Source: Taenia hydatigena
Lineage: Eukaryota; Platyhelminthes; Cestoda; Cyclophyllidea; Taeniidae
Length of the DNA stretch: 64,000 nucleotides
Direction of reading: 5' to 3'
Assembly (NCBI GenBank): GCA_036345935.2
Contig: JADWOT020001893.1
Coordinates: 248,001-312,000, forward strand
Below, piece after piece: positions 23,801-38,800 of the stretch (positions are counted from its first letter, which is position 1; each line of letters begins with the position of its first letter). Made by a program: the position numbers and the translations under genes. The notes under the pieces were generated by a model that was not told the origin of the DNA, made no database searches, and worked only from the letters and a program-made list of their open reading frames with translations.

Positions 23801-26800
23801 CGTGCATGGATTCAAAGGACATTGTTGGTTTTTTAAGTCCAACTTATGGAATCACATTAGGACAGAAATTTTTAATTTGTTTTTGCTTAACTGACAAAGA
23901 GCTATTTCTAAAGGGTTGCAAATTATTTGCACAAAATTTACTCTTGCGCTCAAACAAATTATGTTTTGAACCGGCCCTAAACAGAAATTAAAGTAAAAAA
24001 TTGGGAAATGCAATTACTTTTAATTCATGCTTTTAGCATAATGGATTCCTTCAAATTTGGTCGAAGTTGTGCTAATTAAACATTTGCTATTGCTTGTTAC
24101 TATATTTGGACTGAAATGTTTTCTTTGCTGAGATAAATGAAGTAGGTGCTGGTTGAGAATTTGGACCTCATTCACCTTATTAAGTAATTTGAATAGCGCC
24201 TAAGAAATCAGAATAACCTAATTTTGCGCCAAAATCGGTGTGGTTTTTGTAACAGGAACATTTTTGATCCAAAAATGTGTATTTTAAGTCGCAAAGATTT
24301 AATTTATAGCTGCTACCATAATGAGAAACGCCAGTTTATATGCGCAGTTTTAATGAAGTGCAGATGGTTTGGAGGGCTGTGGACATTCGGACGCTAGAAG
24401 GAGTCATGGAGATTGTAAATTAAGTGCACTCCAAAGTGCTCCAAAGTAATCACTTCCTTGTTAGTCTGAATTTCTCGGTTAACACACTGAAACTGCACAA
24501 TTTTTACAATTTTTGTTCAGAAAGTGAGCTAGTTTGCAGCTAACTTTCACCTCTGAAGGCTCTGCAGAAGGTAATAGGACTGAGAGACTGGTCGCTCATC
24601 TGCATCAATGAACCTTATTATCCTCCACCTTAATCCTAGAGACCTCGTCATCGGTGGCGCACCCAGAAGCACCTTAGCAGACCTTGAATAAGTGACGCTC
24701 TGTGGCCTTGGTGAAAAGCAGATAATATGAGCTAATGTCAGTGAATGAAGGAGGAAAATTCCGCATCGAATGGAGCGACTCATTGTATAAAAGAAAACCT
24801 CGAACATTGGTACTTCAAATCCTTCTCAAGTCTGTACGCATCAAAAGCGTCAGTTAAGACCAGTAAAGTGGCGAATTCTTTTCTTAATGTGCTTGCTTTA
24901 TTAGTGACTAGAAATTCGTACAACTGCAGCAAATGGGGAGCTTTGAGCGTTTAGTCAAATTCTGATTTCCCATCTCAGTAGAAAGCAAGAGCTACAGCTG
25001 ACGAGATGACACTTGTGATTTGATCTGTCGGCGTACCCTTTAAAATATGTCATTGATAAAAGTGCCGAGGGATGGATTTGCTAAGTTTGTACAGTTATTC
25101 GATACATTATTTTGCTCGCGGAATTACTGCTACGAGAAACATAGATAATCCTTTGAAGTGCGCTTGAGGATTACTAAGAGGCAGACTGCGGCTTAGGAAT
25201 AGTTGAGTTGCCTTGTTGTTTACTCCGGGATGGCTTCAAAAATAACAACCATATGCATTTTAGGTCGTTTTTATTCGTGACAGCAACAGTGCCCCTGATT
25301 TGGGAGTTGGGTGTGGCCGTATCATCGAGACTGCTAATGTGGGGGGAGCAGAGATTTACTGAGACGTGAGGTTGCACCTCACGAGAAAAGAGTGAGAAGG
25401 CATAAGAGGGTACTTGCGTTTAATTTTCGCCACTTCCCAATTAATTAATTTCTTCTTCAATGTATGTTAACATTAATACTATATTTTTTTGTTCCTAACA
25501 GCAAGAAAGAGGATAGCCTAGGGGCTGCATTTATTAACTTGCAGAGCAATAAGAAGGAACATTTTGGTCACCATCCTCGCGCATTGTTTCGAGGTTTTTA
25601 TATTTCTAACGCAAATAGCGCTTTTAACTTCGTGTTTGCAATATGCTTACCCTTTGTAGGCCTCCTTGAACATCCGCAGTCATGGTTCTTCCTAAATCCA
25701 GCAAGATTTTTTGAAGCAATCTTTAGCACATATTTTGTCTTTCATTGGATTTACGTACAACTAGTCATTTTGCCTATCCTTGCATGGATGTGCTATTATC
25801 GTTGAAATGTCCATATCTGGATTATTTACTTATTTACTCCGAAGAACGAGGCGATTTCGTCCTACAATTCTATAGTCATTGAGGCTTGTTTCCTCCCAGT
25901 GCAGTAGCGATTGTCCGTCGCGACAGTTCTTTATGGTAAACAAGTCCTTTTGCCGTGGTAATGAATGCCCAATGGTGAGAGATAAATCAGCCCACATCTA
26001 AGGTTAGGCATTGTGCAAAAGAAAAAGGACAGGACTTTTTAACCCTATAACTAGTGTTAATTTAAAATGTGTGATGAATTCAAAATATTATTGTCCTGCT
26101 AAAAGCAAACGCGTTTCCGCGCATTAAGTGACGCCTTATGCCTGGTAAATCGGGTAGTCATTCAATTTGTTGCAAGGATTTTCACTTCTACGTGTGAAAA
26201 TGGCTACTAACCCTATGCGCAAACTGCACCAGAGATAGAAAGAAATGGAATCTGTCAAAAAGCACACATTCATCTGCATTGGCTTAATTGCTCAGCATGG
26301 GATTAGATTTCTCTTCCATAGATATCCAAAAAGTTGTAAAGTGATTGCATTAGCATAACAGGCGTAAAGCGCTGCAGGCTCCCACCAACCTGAGATCATA
26401 ACACCAAGGGATTAAGTAACGAACTCTCACGAAACTTTATGTAAGCAGATTATTAATGGTTGTGAAGACTTTAGAAAAGCAAAGTTGTGAATGATTGGCC
26501 TAATTGGAATCTGTAGCATGACAAACACGTGTCGGGTAAATTGCAGCTCCATGCATTTTTCGTATTAAAGGGGTGATTTTAGTTGTATTCCTCTTCATTT
26601 GTCACTCAAGCATCGGTGAAATATATAAAGTAGTACTTGCAATGTAAGCAAAAATGATAGTTCAAAAAATTTCAATTTACTTACTCCTGGAGTACGATTG
26701 AATCAGAAGTATACCTGTAACAGCATAAGAAAGGGAAAATTCTTTAAAAATGAATGGGTGTCTTAAAATTTGCCTAGTAAACTTGATTTCTGCTGTCTAC

Positions 26801-29800
26801 CTTAAATAAAGCTAAATGACTTACTTATAATGAGGATAAATTGAATATTACAATCTCGGTGACTTATAAAAAGTGGTTTGGGTTGTCATCGAAATGGACC
26901 TTCAATTAAATTTGCGAAAAGATCCTTGAAGTGACAGATTTTGCTAAGAATGATGTGTATCTATATGTACAGTTACTTAGTGAAACGAATAAACCTTCAG
27001 CTCTCCTCCATTTAGGAGGAACTTCTTGGATAGCATAAAATACAAGGCGACTTTTCGTGTGTTCACCCATATTTTGTCGTAAATACCATTTTTAACCTGA
27101 AGGACACTAAACTGCTACGAGGTGATTTATGTGGCGACGCCAACGCCACCAACTGCTTCCAGCAGCCTGAAAATCATGTATGCATACGCGTGGTTTTCAG
27201 TCCACCCAAATAGTTTTCCGTAATTTTGGGAATAATGTGTTTTTTTCCCACAATTAACCCTCCACCATGTTGTAATAGTGGAGGCGTGCAAACAGCTCTT
27301 CATTCCTCGCGTCGATGAATGCGGCACATAGGCATCTGACAAGGAATTTGGTATTTATCGAACCCGTCAAAAGTTCTATTTTTGAAAAATTCCCTAAAAT
27401 AGGTTTTCGAAAGGTAAAAATGCATCCTAAACATTTTGTCAAGCTTGCATTGGCCGGCCCGTCATAATCTGGGAGATGGCATAATTATTAATTTGAAAAG
27501 CATTAAAATACGCCCGCTTTACCTTTGTATCTGTATTTATCAACATTTTCCTATTGAGGCGTTTGGATGAAGACTAAACAAATGTCACTTATGTTTTTCG
27601 GAACTCGAAGTTCTACCAAATCGGTGGTTATCGCTGCTCACTAATGCTGATGTTAAGCTAGTAGGAGCAAGAAAAACTGCTTGTACATAGATAACAAAGG
27701 TACGATTCTTGCTGCAGGAAATATATTCTCATTGTTCCAAAGTATTAGTAGGTTGGACTAGTGGGTGAAACCGAGTGGAGGAGGTGGCCTCAATTGTGTT
27801 TCTATGCGGCTAATCCTCGAATTGCAGCATTTGCGGCGGCTTGAGAGATGGGCTAGCCATAAATTAAAGCAAGATTTGCACGCTCATCCCAAAACACTTG
27901 CCCTAATTGAGATAATAAAGTGCACAAATGCTAAGCCAATCATGGCTGTTCCAACAGGAAGTTGGATGTGTAGGCCTTTTGTTCTTCGTATACCCCTGTT
28001 TTGTTGTGGGTAAATCGTCTCAATGGTAATTTACTCCAAGTATTTTTCTTATTTAGGTTGGTGCAAAGAAAGTGGGGCAGTAAAAGTCTTTTGCTCAAGT
28101 TCTTTTTTATCTAGGAAAGGCAAACATTGATGGCGCGAAGTGCTTTCTTTGTTTGACTAACCTTACAATGGACCGCTCGGTTCGATGTGTTCACATCAAG
28201 TTAGTGCTGCTTTCGTTTTAATCATTTGGGGAAATTAATATCCCAAACTAGGCGTTTTTCTCTGTATAATAGGTCTTTTCAAGAAATGTCAAAGAATAGT
28301 TGAAACCTTATGATAGCATTCATTCACAATTTTAAAGGACATTTTGCCATTTAAAGCTGGTTTGTATAAAGTTCTTTTGTTTTAATTTGAAACGCGGAGA
28401 TGTTTCTTGGAACCTTGGGTTCCTTCCTCAATTTTAGAAGAGGCCAAAGCAATAGCCCTTTCTTTCCTAAAGAAGAAGTTTGCTTTTATTTGTAAGCTTC
28501 AAGGCTTGAAAAATAGCGTAGTTACTGCGGTGATAGAAACTTGTAAGTTCATTCACGACCGGTTTTTAAAGAGGTTATTCCTGCGAAAGCAAAAGGTGAA
28601 AAAATTTGGTTTAGGCAAACGCAATCGAAACTGCTATCGTAAAGGAATTTCATTCCGAGAAAACTCCTTCTACACACTGCTTAAAAGGGATTTTTTAACC
28701 ACCTTACTCCTTTTTTTTTAAATTTTTTTTAAAATCGGGTCTTTTGCGGACAGTTACCTAGCGAAAGTCCAAAGCTAATGCTACTTATGGGCCAAAGACT
28801 ACCTTTATTCAGGCAAACGAAATACAATTTCGAAATTTTGTTCACAGTAGAATGTTGTCTGTCCCCAGATGTATGCCGAGCTAAATCACCTCACGCCTGA
28901 CCGTCCGCCCGCCATCCAGCTTGTACATGAATTCGTTTAAGGCCAGAGTTCACAATTTATGTGTTTGGAAATGCTTTGAAAGTAAATATAGGTTGTACTG
29001 CTCCATTTAAAGTCATTACCGGCAAGGCGCACTAGTTTTCACCATTCTTTGTACACTTTGATAGATAGAGCTTTGAGCTAGCGTGAATATTTTAAAGTCT
29101 CTAAAGTCTCAACTTGGCGAATTTCGCTTTTTAAAATGTCAATGATGTAGCAAATTGTGAATTGTTAAAAACGCCTTGCTGTTTTTTTTAATCACAAAGC
29201 ATTTAAAACGATCCGCTTCATTGGATAAACGACGAGTATAATTGGGCTGCTTTTGAGCATTTTCCAAGTTAATCCGATGGCAAACTTGCCAACTAAAGCA
29301 TTCATTTTCAAATTGATAAGTTAAAATTCCCGCAAGACTAATGTGTTGCAGTTTTCGTGAAACACACGATTAGATACTCAGAAGTTTTTCAATAAGGAAG
29401 AAAGCAAATCCCTGACAATGTAAGTTGTTGGTAGTAAATGTGATTCTCAAGACGCGATAAGGCACGCACTTAGGCCTAAATCTGCACTTAGCTAAATATA
29501 TGTACTAAATTGTTTTACTATCATAAAATTAGCTAGTACAAACCCTCCAATTCCGACAGGGTGGTCTGTCGCCCGTCACCACATACGAGTGGCGCAAAGA
29601 AATTAACCCTTCGCACATGCGGCAAAGCAAATGCAACTTCAAGCTTATCTGTGTGCACTTTAAGGGTCACAATTTTATGGGCTCACGGAGACGTCAAAGG
29701 AGGCGAACCGGTAGACCCCTTTTTATAAAAAGACAAATGCCATAACTACCTATAAAGCGCAAAAGGCCTCTCTTCTGTTTGCAATTCCCACATATTTTAA

Positions 29801-32800
29801 TGGGGCTAAAATTGAATCATCAAGTAATAAGTGGAAAAACACCGTTTGGGGATGATTTTTGAGATTTGCTTCGAAACTACAGCGGAAATTCGAAAGCGTA
29901 ATCGTGTGGGTGATTAGTGATGCGGTCTTAGGTCTGATTAGCAGAGAAAATTCAATTTCCATTGTTTGCTGCTCTATATTCTCCACGTTGGTTGAATTTA
30001 CTTTAAAATGGACACATTTAACCCCTTTTCCTTAAAATAGTTTGTTTTCATCGTGAAAATAATTGAGAGCTCCCTGAAGAAGAAAGAACCTAATTTCTTA
30101 TTCAAAATTAGCCTTGGTAGGTAATTAATTAAAGCAGGAGCTTGAACTGTCGGAAGTAATTTTGGTAGAAATTCTCAAGTTACTTTTCTCTCGCTCTCTA
30201 AATTTACAAAATTGATGCAACTATTTATCACTTGGGTAAAAATACCTCTACTACCATCAAACTTCAGCCTAGGAGCATTGAACACACAGTTTCATCGCAC
30301 AAATTGTTGTGTTTTCCTTATTTTCCCTCGGTACGACTAAAGATTTGTTAACAGTGAATGGAAGGGCTGTGGGCCTGAAAGCATGGTCAGATGGCCAGAA
30401 AGCAAAAAAATGCGTGTAAAGCACAAGCTATGAATACTCCTTTTGTTCAAAATCTGTTTTGATGAGTTGCAAAGGTGGAATATTTATTTTCATAGAGGTA
30501 AATGCCATGGAATTCGCCAACAAAACATGTATAACCTTGTAATTGAAAAGTAGCTTCGAATCGAGTTTTTTAATGTCTCATAACTTTTAGGAGCTGTTCC
30601 TCCCATTTTGGTGTTAACTCCAATTGCACATAATGAAGGAAACGCGATTGTTTATAAGCTCGAGTCATTTCGAAGTCTTTCATGAAGTTTTATGACTTTC
30701 TCACTACTTTTGAAACACTGGGACGAACGGCCTGCTCGGATTTAAAAATTAACGAATAAAAGTACTTTTCTTGGAAAAAACAGTAAGTACAGGCCTCGCA
30801 GTGTTGATGAAGGCGAGTTACAGCCTGCCACTACAAGTTCGTAAGCCGTCTCATTGAGAGGTGTCAAAATTAATTGCTTCCCTTGACTGCATTCAGAAGG
30901 CCTTCTTCCTGTCCCCATGTATTGCAGTCAGTCAAAGGTTGAGGTTCAATTCGATGCGCGACAATCAGTGTTTAATTTGGTCTCTTAACATGAAATTCTC
31001 AGTGTTTTACTTTAATTTCTACCTTAATTGTAAAACTCATTGAGAAAATTATTAGTCCAGGTATTAGGGGTTAACAAAACATTAAATGGTAGCACTTTAA
31101 TAAAAAGGGGCGCTTTAAATGCATGAATCGTTTTGGTTGTTAGTTGTTTCTAATTTTGGGAAGGCAAATATCCCAATGCTTTGTAAATTTTAATTGTACA
31201 TTCAAGGAGCATATTAAGACCCAAGATTTGTTACTTATTCTCCAAGGATGACCACATTAAATTTGCATTTAAAAGTTCTTTTTAAATGTAATGCGCTATT
31301 CTGTTAGAATTCTCATTACGATTGTTTTCTCTCAGGAAATAAGGAAAATGTTGCTTTTATCAAGTAAGGGTTGGCAATAGTTTGCTACAATTCCCATTTG
31401 CCAAAGGTTTGACCATTTGGTTCGGGTCCGCCCCCAACTAACATTCATGAGGGTTTTCGAGCCACCTCTGCGGGGAAATAGTTTATTTTGAACCTACAAA
31501 TGACCTGAAGTTATATGAGCATGAAGTGGGGAGAGGAACTCATGGGAACTGAGGTAAAGTTGTGAAAATGCTTCTTTCGAATTGCCATTGTGCATCGACG
31601 GGCACTTTCAGTAAATTTAAACGCAACTCAGGAAGAGTCGCAGAAACGAATGCATCGGGGCATTAGTTGTTGATGCACTGGTAATCTTTTTAGCTTTATC
31701 CCTTTTCGCTCATCCCATCACCTACACTGCCTAGTTGCATGCTTTTTTCTTTCTCTTGCCTTTCGATATCCAAACTGTTCTCGCACTGTGGCATTCATTG
31801 CCGGTAGCTGGGCACCTAAATGAATTTTCTTCCAAAATAGCTTAATTGCTTCAGCGAAGTAATCTAGTTTATTCTATTGTCCCTCAAGTGAACAGGGCAC
31901 GTACCTGAGGTGCAAGAAGAATAAGACTATGTTTTTTATCTTTTAAAATTGCTCAAAAATCGCCCTAATCTAGTTCTCCTTATACCGAACTCCTTCACAA
32001 ATTTTGGGCCGGAGTGGTTACGATTGCCTCCAAGTGACTATCTGGATACTTCTTCCCAGTTTCCTCTGCTCCTTCGAAGGATTTGTATTAAGTGGACATA
32101 TGGATGTTACGTGATTTTTCCGCCTTTAATGCAAAGGATTTTGAACTTACAAAGGAGAAAATAGTGATAGAAGTACTGATTTTTTACCACATGTATCAGA
32201 TCCTAACATTTTTTGCAGTGCAAATGCACTTTCCTCGTGATTAATAGCAAGTATCTTTGAATATCCAACCATTTGAACTCTTTGTCATTTTCCGAACATT
32301 TTGTCGACCTTTTTATTTGGTCAGTCAATAAAATTTTACCCTATTTTTTAAATTCCTAGAATAAGGTTGGTTTAAGAGGAGCTTTTGCTTGCCAACTCCA
32401 AAAAAAGACTTATTTTGGATTTAAAACTACGAGAATGTTTGAATAAGCACTCACTATTCAACTGAATGAATACTTTGTCCCTAGAGTCGCTCCTGATTTT
32501 TTAGTGCTTTTTATCTATAAACATACGCGTTTAGGTCGCTTATCCTGAAGTAGAATAACAGAAAACCGCATGCACTTGTTTAGCAAAAATTTATTCCATG
32601 TTTTCAAAAGGAAATAAAATCGGGTTCGGAATTTAGCCGGATTTTTACAGCTTTGAAATGCGGATTGAATGGCAATAATAAAACTTTGAAACTGAGATTC
32701 TTTTGCAAACGGGTGTGATGCAATCATTTCTACTAGCATTAAAAGGTTGGCGCTCAAGAAGGTTTTTTGGGAAGTGACAGAGGATGCTATGGTCCCAGCA

Positions 32801-35800
32801 GAACCGTGTTTCCCGCATCTATCGCCATTTCGGCGTCCTCATTAAGCGCTCCTTTTAGTTTTTCCTACATCATCTAATTTGGAATCAAACTTTGTTTGCG
32901 AAAAATTAAAAAAAAAGAACTTTAATTTGGTTCCATATAGGCCAGTTGTCTCCCCTCTGATTGAACTAACTAGCCAATCGTCTAGTTACTCGAAATGAGA
33001 CATAATTATTAGTTAATTATTATTAATATGCACTTCCTTAATATCCTTCTACTCTGAGAAGGGCTAATTTTTCTCCTACATTAACATGGAAATTTCTAGT
33101 TTCTAACTTGAGAAGATTTGGTGGGATGTCTGATAATGGGAGGACCGGAAATCGGCAATGAGCATTATTCGTACACACACACATTCAGAAAAATTTCTCG
33201 TAGGTTGTGTAGGTTAGTGTGTGACAGAAGGTTTTATAAACTTAATTATAATCCTTAAATAACAATGTACCACTGGTGGTTTTCCGCACCATTTATGTGA
33301 CCGGAAATCGCTTGTTTAATTTTTGACACAAAGTAGCTCTACTATTTGTTCGCAGAATGCATTTTACCCCTTGTGAGGAATGGGTGACGTGTGTCAGTCT
33401 ATTGGTGTAGTGCTCCTTACTGTGCTAGCGTCCATTTGCTCGAAATAGCTTAAAGGTGTGCAAGAGGTCTGAACTAAAGAAACAGTAACGAGAGTTCAAA
33501 ATGCATGATCTCTTACTGCACATCCCGTGAGAATGCTACCCTCTCGATAGCGTGGGAGGAAGGAAAGCGGAAATTATTGTCACACTTCTGCCCCTTTGTA
33601 CACTTCCGATGGTATCTCCGCGCATGATGGTTATAATCTTTTCTTAGAACTGGCGTTCAGCGATTGCGTGGAGACCATATGCAGGGGAAAATAGACTTGT
33701 TGGAAGCGGAACTGAGACAGAATCAGGAGTGTCTGGTTTCAGATTTCTTTGACTTGTGGCAGCAAATTATTTTGCAAATGTAGACTCTACGGCTAGTTTG
33801 TATCCCTCTTTGGGCAGGAATGATAAATGTTATCGTGTTAATGTCAAAGCCATAAACACTATTCGGAAAACTTTCTGCTATAATTCATTCCAATTATTTG
33901 CCTATTCTATACTAATTCTGTCTCTTATCACCCTGCCTTTTTCAATCATCACACCTCTTGTGAAGTATTGAAACGGAAATAGATTTGCATCTTATCAAAA
34001 CTATTGTTCTTTATTAAAACCTTTTAGCAGGCTAAAAGTGAAAGCGAATTGTTTCGCTTATGGATTGTGGCCATAGTATGACCAAAAAGTAAGAACAAGT
34101 GCCCTGTGAATAAGGATATTCAAGTAATTGACGTCTTTCGTAGCATTGTAATGGAGCGGATTTTGTCAAGTTGGTAGGGCTTAAATTTGCGATCGTATGG
34201 CTTACACTTACTGTATCATATTTGAAAATACATTCCTCATCCGAATGCAAAGTAAGGGATAGTGGATGCAAACGAATGAAAATAGTTGCTCCAAGACCTT
34301 TTTTTCCTATTTTTCATCAGTGCATAAATGAAGCTCTAACTGTAGTTGTTTACGAATTCTATGCTAAATCCTTCCTATCCTAATTCGTTTAATTTTAAAT
34401 TTCCTTTACACATTGCTTGAATGCCTCTCTGGTGTTCCTTTTGGTTGTAATTTTATCCTTCTCTTGTTTGGAATACAAAGCTTACTTAAAAGGGCTTGAT
34501 ATGGGGTATGATTTGATAGAAATAAGTAATGAACTTTAGAATCCTTTTTCAGGACTTCCTTTGATGTATGCATTGTCTGTTACCTTTCTGCCAGTATTCA
34601 AATGCTGATCGACTGTTAATCACTTGAATGACCATCGCAAGATCATTCTAAGTCCCACTGTAGTAGCAAATTTTACTGATAAGGAGCTGTCTCTGAGAAT
34701 GGCAAATTACTTACGGAAATGGTGTTTGGATGCTTAAGCTCTCCGTTTAACCTCTTTAAAAAGCGCTCGTCTATCGTGACGCCTTGGACCTTCCGTTTTG
34801 TCGTGAACTGCATGCTCTATGCTCCCTGCGATCACCCTTCTGCGTTGGCTACCAAACTTGTGTTCGAATGAATCGCGATTAGTCGTGGGACAACAGCGAG
34901 GATTATAAGTTTGTGTACCGTCACAATGTGAGAGTATTTCTGAATTCAACGACAGCTATGCAAAGTAGAAGATTTGTTGGACCTACGCTACCTCATCTCA
35001 TGCTAGAAATGATACTGGCACTGCTTGAATGAGACAATTATAATTTGAACCTTTTAATGAACTACGAAACAGCAAATGGCATTGTTACCAAAGTTTCGAT
35101 TTCGTTTACCTGTAAAACTTGATGATAGCTGTCTTACCTCACCAGTTATCTTTAAATTTGATTCACTGTCAACCTGAGCTACTTTCCACTTTGCATCACA
35201 CTAACTTCGGCTCACAAATCATGGTATTACTTTGCGAGTCTACTTGGACTTGAAATCTAAAAGGATACCGCGGGAATATCCAATGTCTAGTGATTCTTCT
35301 ATTTTGAAATTTCATAGACACACCCTTTTCGGATATTCTTGAAATCCCAATAAGTTACGTGCTCTGTACCCACTTTATTTGGTCTTGCGCAGACTAGTTC
35401 TTCACCGTAACGCGAGTTTCAAAGTTTGTCATGAAATCGGGCCCAATCCAGTATTACTCCAACAACCATCCAAGTTTTGCGGCTTTTTGAATGCCTAATC
35501 TCGAAGAGTCTTGCATTTAATGAAAGCCATCAATGAATCGCAAAGGATTTTTATTCTTATTCACTTTTACACTTTTACACAGGTATGCTAATGAGTGGCC
35601 TTATTCTCCGCTGCATCAGTGTCTTCATCACTCCCCATGAAATCTTTATGGGTGGACCGCCAACAACCGAGACCACAGGCAACACCACCACCAATGCCGC
35701 AACTGTCTTTTACAGCCCTCTCATCTCCTTTACTACCTCCACTTTTTCCAACAATATTGCAAACACCACCCAACAGTTGACAGATCCGCTGATCATTCTG

Positions 35801-38800
35801 GCTGCCATGTTGAGGGTGAATAAGGCGCTCTCTAGCGCTCTGCGTCAGATTGCCCTGGCCACAATCCTTACTCGAGCCGGGCTAGGCCTGGAACCCGCCA
35901 CTCTGAAACGCATCTGGACCAGTATGATCAGATTGACGTGTATACCCTGTCTCACCGAGGCGCTGATATGCACCCTCGTGTCAAAGTTCCTCATGAATTG
36001 GCCATGGCCGTGGGCGGCTATGATGGGGTGAGTTTGTTGTGTTGCTGCAGAATCGGACTTATATTCAAAGAAATTTCGATGCATGATCTCGATTTAGTTT
36101 TGTCATAAAGGTGCTGGAGGACTGTTGGGAAGCTGATAGAGCACAATGGAGAATATTTCCGCGCATTCAAAGAATCACATTTGGCAGCCAGTTCGTGTAT
36201 TCAGCCGTACTGTGGAATGCCTTTGTTTAGTTCATGATACTTCTTTACACTAAGTATGGGGAAAATGAAGAGACAAAAGATGAATTACCGAATAAATGCC
36301 GATGGAATAATTATTATAAAGGGGTGGTTATGTCTGTTAACTTAGGTCATATTAAGTTTTTGGGCGGAATAATTAAAAGCACTATTGTAAATGCATTGTC
36401 GGCTCGTATGAGTAACCTGAAGGCGTGCGTACCTGACCACTGGCTGATAATAGAGGCCGTAGGAATCACTGAGTGGTTGAATTTTGACGACTTTAAGGTA
36501 CTTTGATTGATGCTGGACTTCAAGTGATTGTTGTCATTATTTGAAATCCATCCTGACGGGGTACTGGCCAATCATAAAACTAGACTGGAGCGCGAGTTTT
36601 GAGTCATTTTTTAATACAATAGACTAGGTGCGAAAAGGGAGAGTTCGCTGGCACTAAAGCCGAAGGTATTGAACATAAAAGGAAAGAAGAGCTCAATTAT
36701 GAGATGTTTCATTTCGTTTCAGCACACATCTAAATCTGCATATTTGCCACAGAGTTTTAGACAAACAAGAAAATTCCATCCTAAACTTTTTTCGAACATG
36801 GTAGACAGCGAAATCTCGTAATTCAGTGTAAACATCAGTCCCATAAAGGCTTCTAGTCCCTAAAAAATCACATAATATCATTTCCTTTGATCTTGTGCCA
36901 CCGAAGTGTTTATCTTAATTGAAATAAACTAGTTACGTATTCCAAAAAACAATCAACAAAGCATGAACCTGGAAAGCGACTTCAATAAAGCTGTTATTTC
37001 ACTCTCTGGCAAAAAAGACGCATTTCATTTTTTTCCCACCTAACAGCTTCGTTTTAGCCGCTGTTTCACCAGCTGTAGTGGTGCCAAACATGCTTCGCTT
37101 GGAGGTCGCAGGATGGGGAGTGGCTGAGGGAATCCCCACCCTCATCATGGCGGCCTCTAGTCTGGACGACGTTCTTGCAATAACCGGCTTTGGCATATCG
37201 CAGGCCATCGCTTTTGCTCAAGGGGATGTCGCAATCGTTGCCATCTCAGGTCCACTGGAGGTACTGGCTGGTGCTGGTCTGGGCGTCTGCCTTGCAATCA
37301 TCTTTTGGCTTCTCCCACCACCTGGAATGGTTAGTATTAAGCAGCAGTTTAAGCCAATGTCTGTGCTATTTTCACCTCTCGGTTTTCTTTTTCCATTTTC
37401 CTTTTTCCTCGACGTTTTTTGGAAGTGTCGCTTTGCTGTTCTGCGCTTAATTTATCAATCTTTGAAATTATCAGATATTATGGACAGGTTTCGTATTTTT
37501 CGGAAATCAGGGCATAGCTTGTATCGCATCCTGCTATTTTTTGTTCCTTCTGCCCATCGAATGCTAGTTGTCAGTGGTCCTTTAAGGCTCTCAGCCCCCG
37601 TTAGGTGTTTTCTGAAGAGCTCTTCTACTTTTCCTTTTATGCTTCACCACTTCCACTTTTCTCCCGCACCCTTCTTTAAAACGTTATTTGGGAGGTTTTG
37701 TGGCCAGAAGCATCGGTGGTTTTCAAATCGTGCTTCATCGTCGCCAAATTCCTTCTAAAGTACTTATTAAACTCAGAATCCACACTCTTGGAAGTTTTCA
37801 CTACCTCATTACTTGCTCTTTTTTGTTCTGAATTTTTAATCCCTTTTTTCTTTTATTCAGAAGGTCCTGGGATAAGAGACGCCTATTCGTAGAAATAAAA
37901 GGCTTGGAAATTTAAAGCTTTACCACAGCGCATACTTTGGCCTTATTTTGATCGCACGTTACCCGGAAATAAGGTTCCATTCCCCCAATTATAAATGATC
38001 TTCTCACTCACTAAAAATATTTTTTGTGGGGATTTTTTTCGGCCTGGTGTATTCGTTTTTTAGGCACCAATTAATTCCTTGCTATTTCATGTTTCTTCCA
38101 CCTTTTTAGATTTTATTAAAAGGGCATATTTTTTTATTCTCAGAAAATATAGACTGCCTTGTTTGACTCCAAAATTGCCATACTACTTCTGGATAGTTGC
38201 TCTTACTCAATCGCAGTCGGCTCAGTTTTTATTGCCCCCTCTTACCCACGTTTCTCACGCTCTCAAATCTCAAGTACCAGCTAAAACCACATTTTGTCGC
38301 TCCATTTGCCTATACATTTTAGTAGACTTTTCTGTTTTTATAATCGGGATTATTCAGTCAGCTTTTCTGCTCAAAGGCGCTAACGATTTTGTGAGCCACC
38401 TCAAATCCTAATGTGTAATTTTAGGCGCGTTCCTCTCTGCTGTTCCCCAATAAAGAAGGTGGCTTAAGAGTTAGCTGGTAGCAGTCCTCTATTATTTCAC
38501 CCCCAAGTCTTCCCTCTGCCTCTGAAAGAGCATCCGAATTTCGAGTTTCTGATTCGCCCTTCAGTTATTCTACTTCTCACATGCTAACTATAAGTACCCC
38601 CATATTATCATCGAATTACTTACCCATCTTCAAATCCATCAACTGAAGAATTGCTCCTTTGGCGATTCAGGACCTCTCCTTTTCCTTCTGCTTCTCAAAA
38701 GGTAGCTGCCAAAGAAATGGAATTCCATATCTTGTTTGCGTTGGTTTAGAATTGGTCGTCAGGACAGGAAAACATTGCCACTGTTGAGGTTCGGGTGTTT

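Noticed and set aside
25464..25805. Hydrophobic 113-codon frame in antiporter intron 1
   Set aside because: AT-rich Phe/Leu/Ile composition is typical of chance frames; no splice context links it to the antiporter.
37330..37758. Open frame continuing past antiporter exon 3
   Set aside because: The continuation loses similarity to the NHA family right at a GTTAGT donor, and exon 4 resumes the family alignment in the correct phase.
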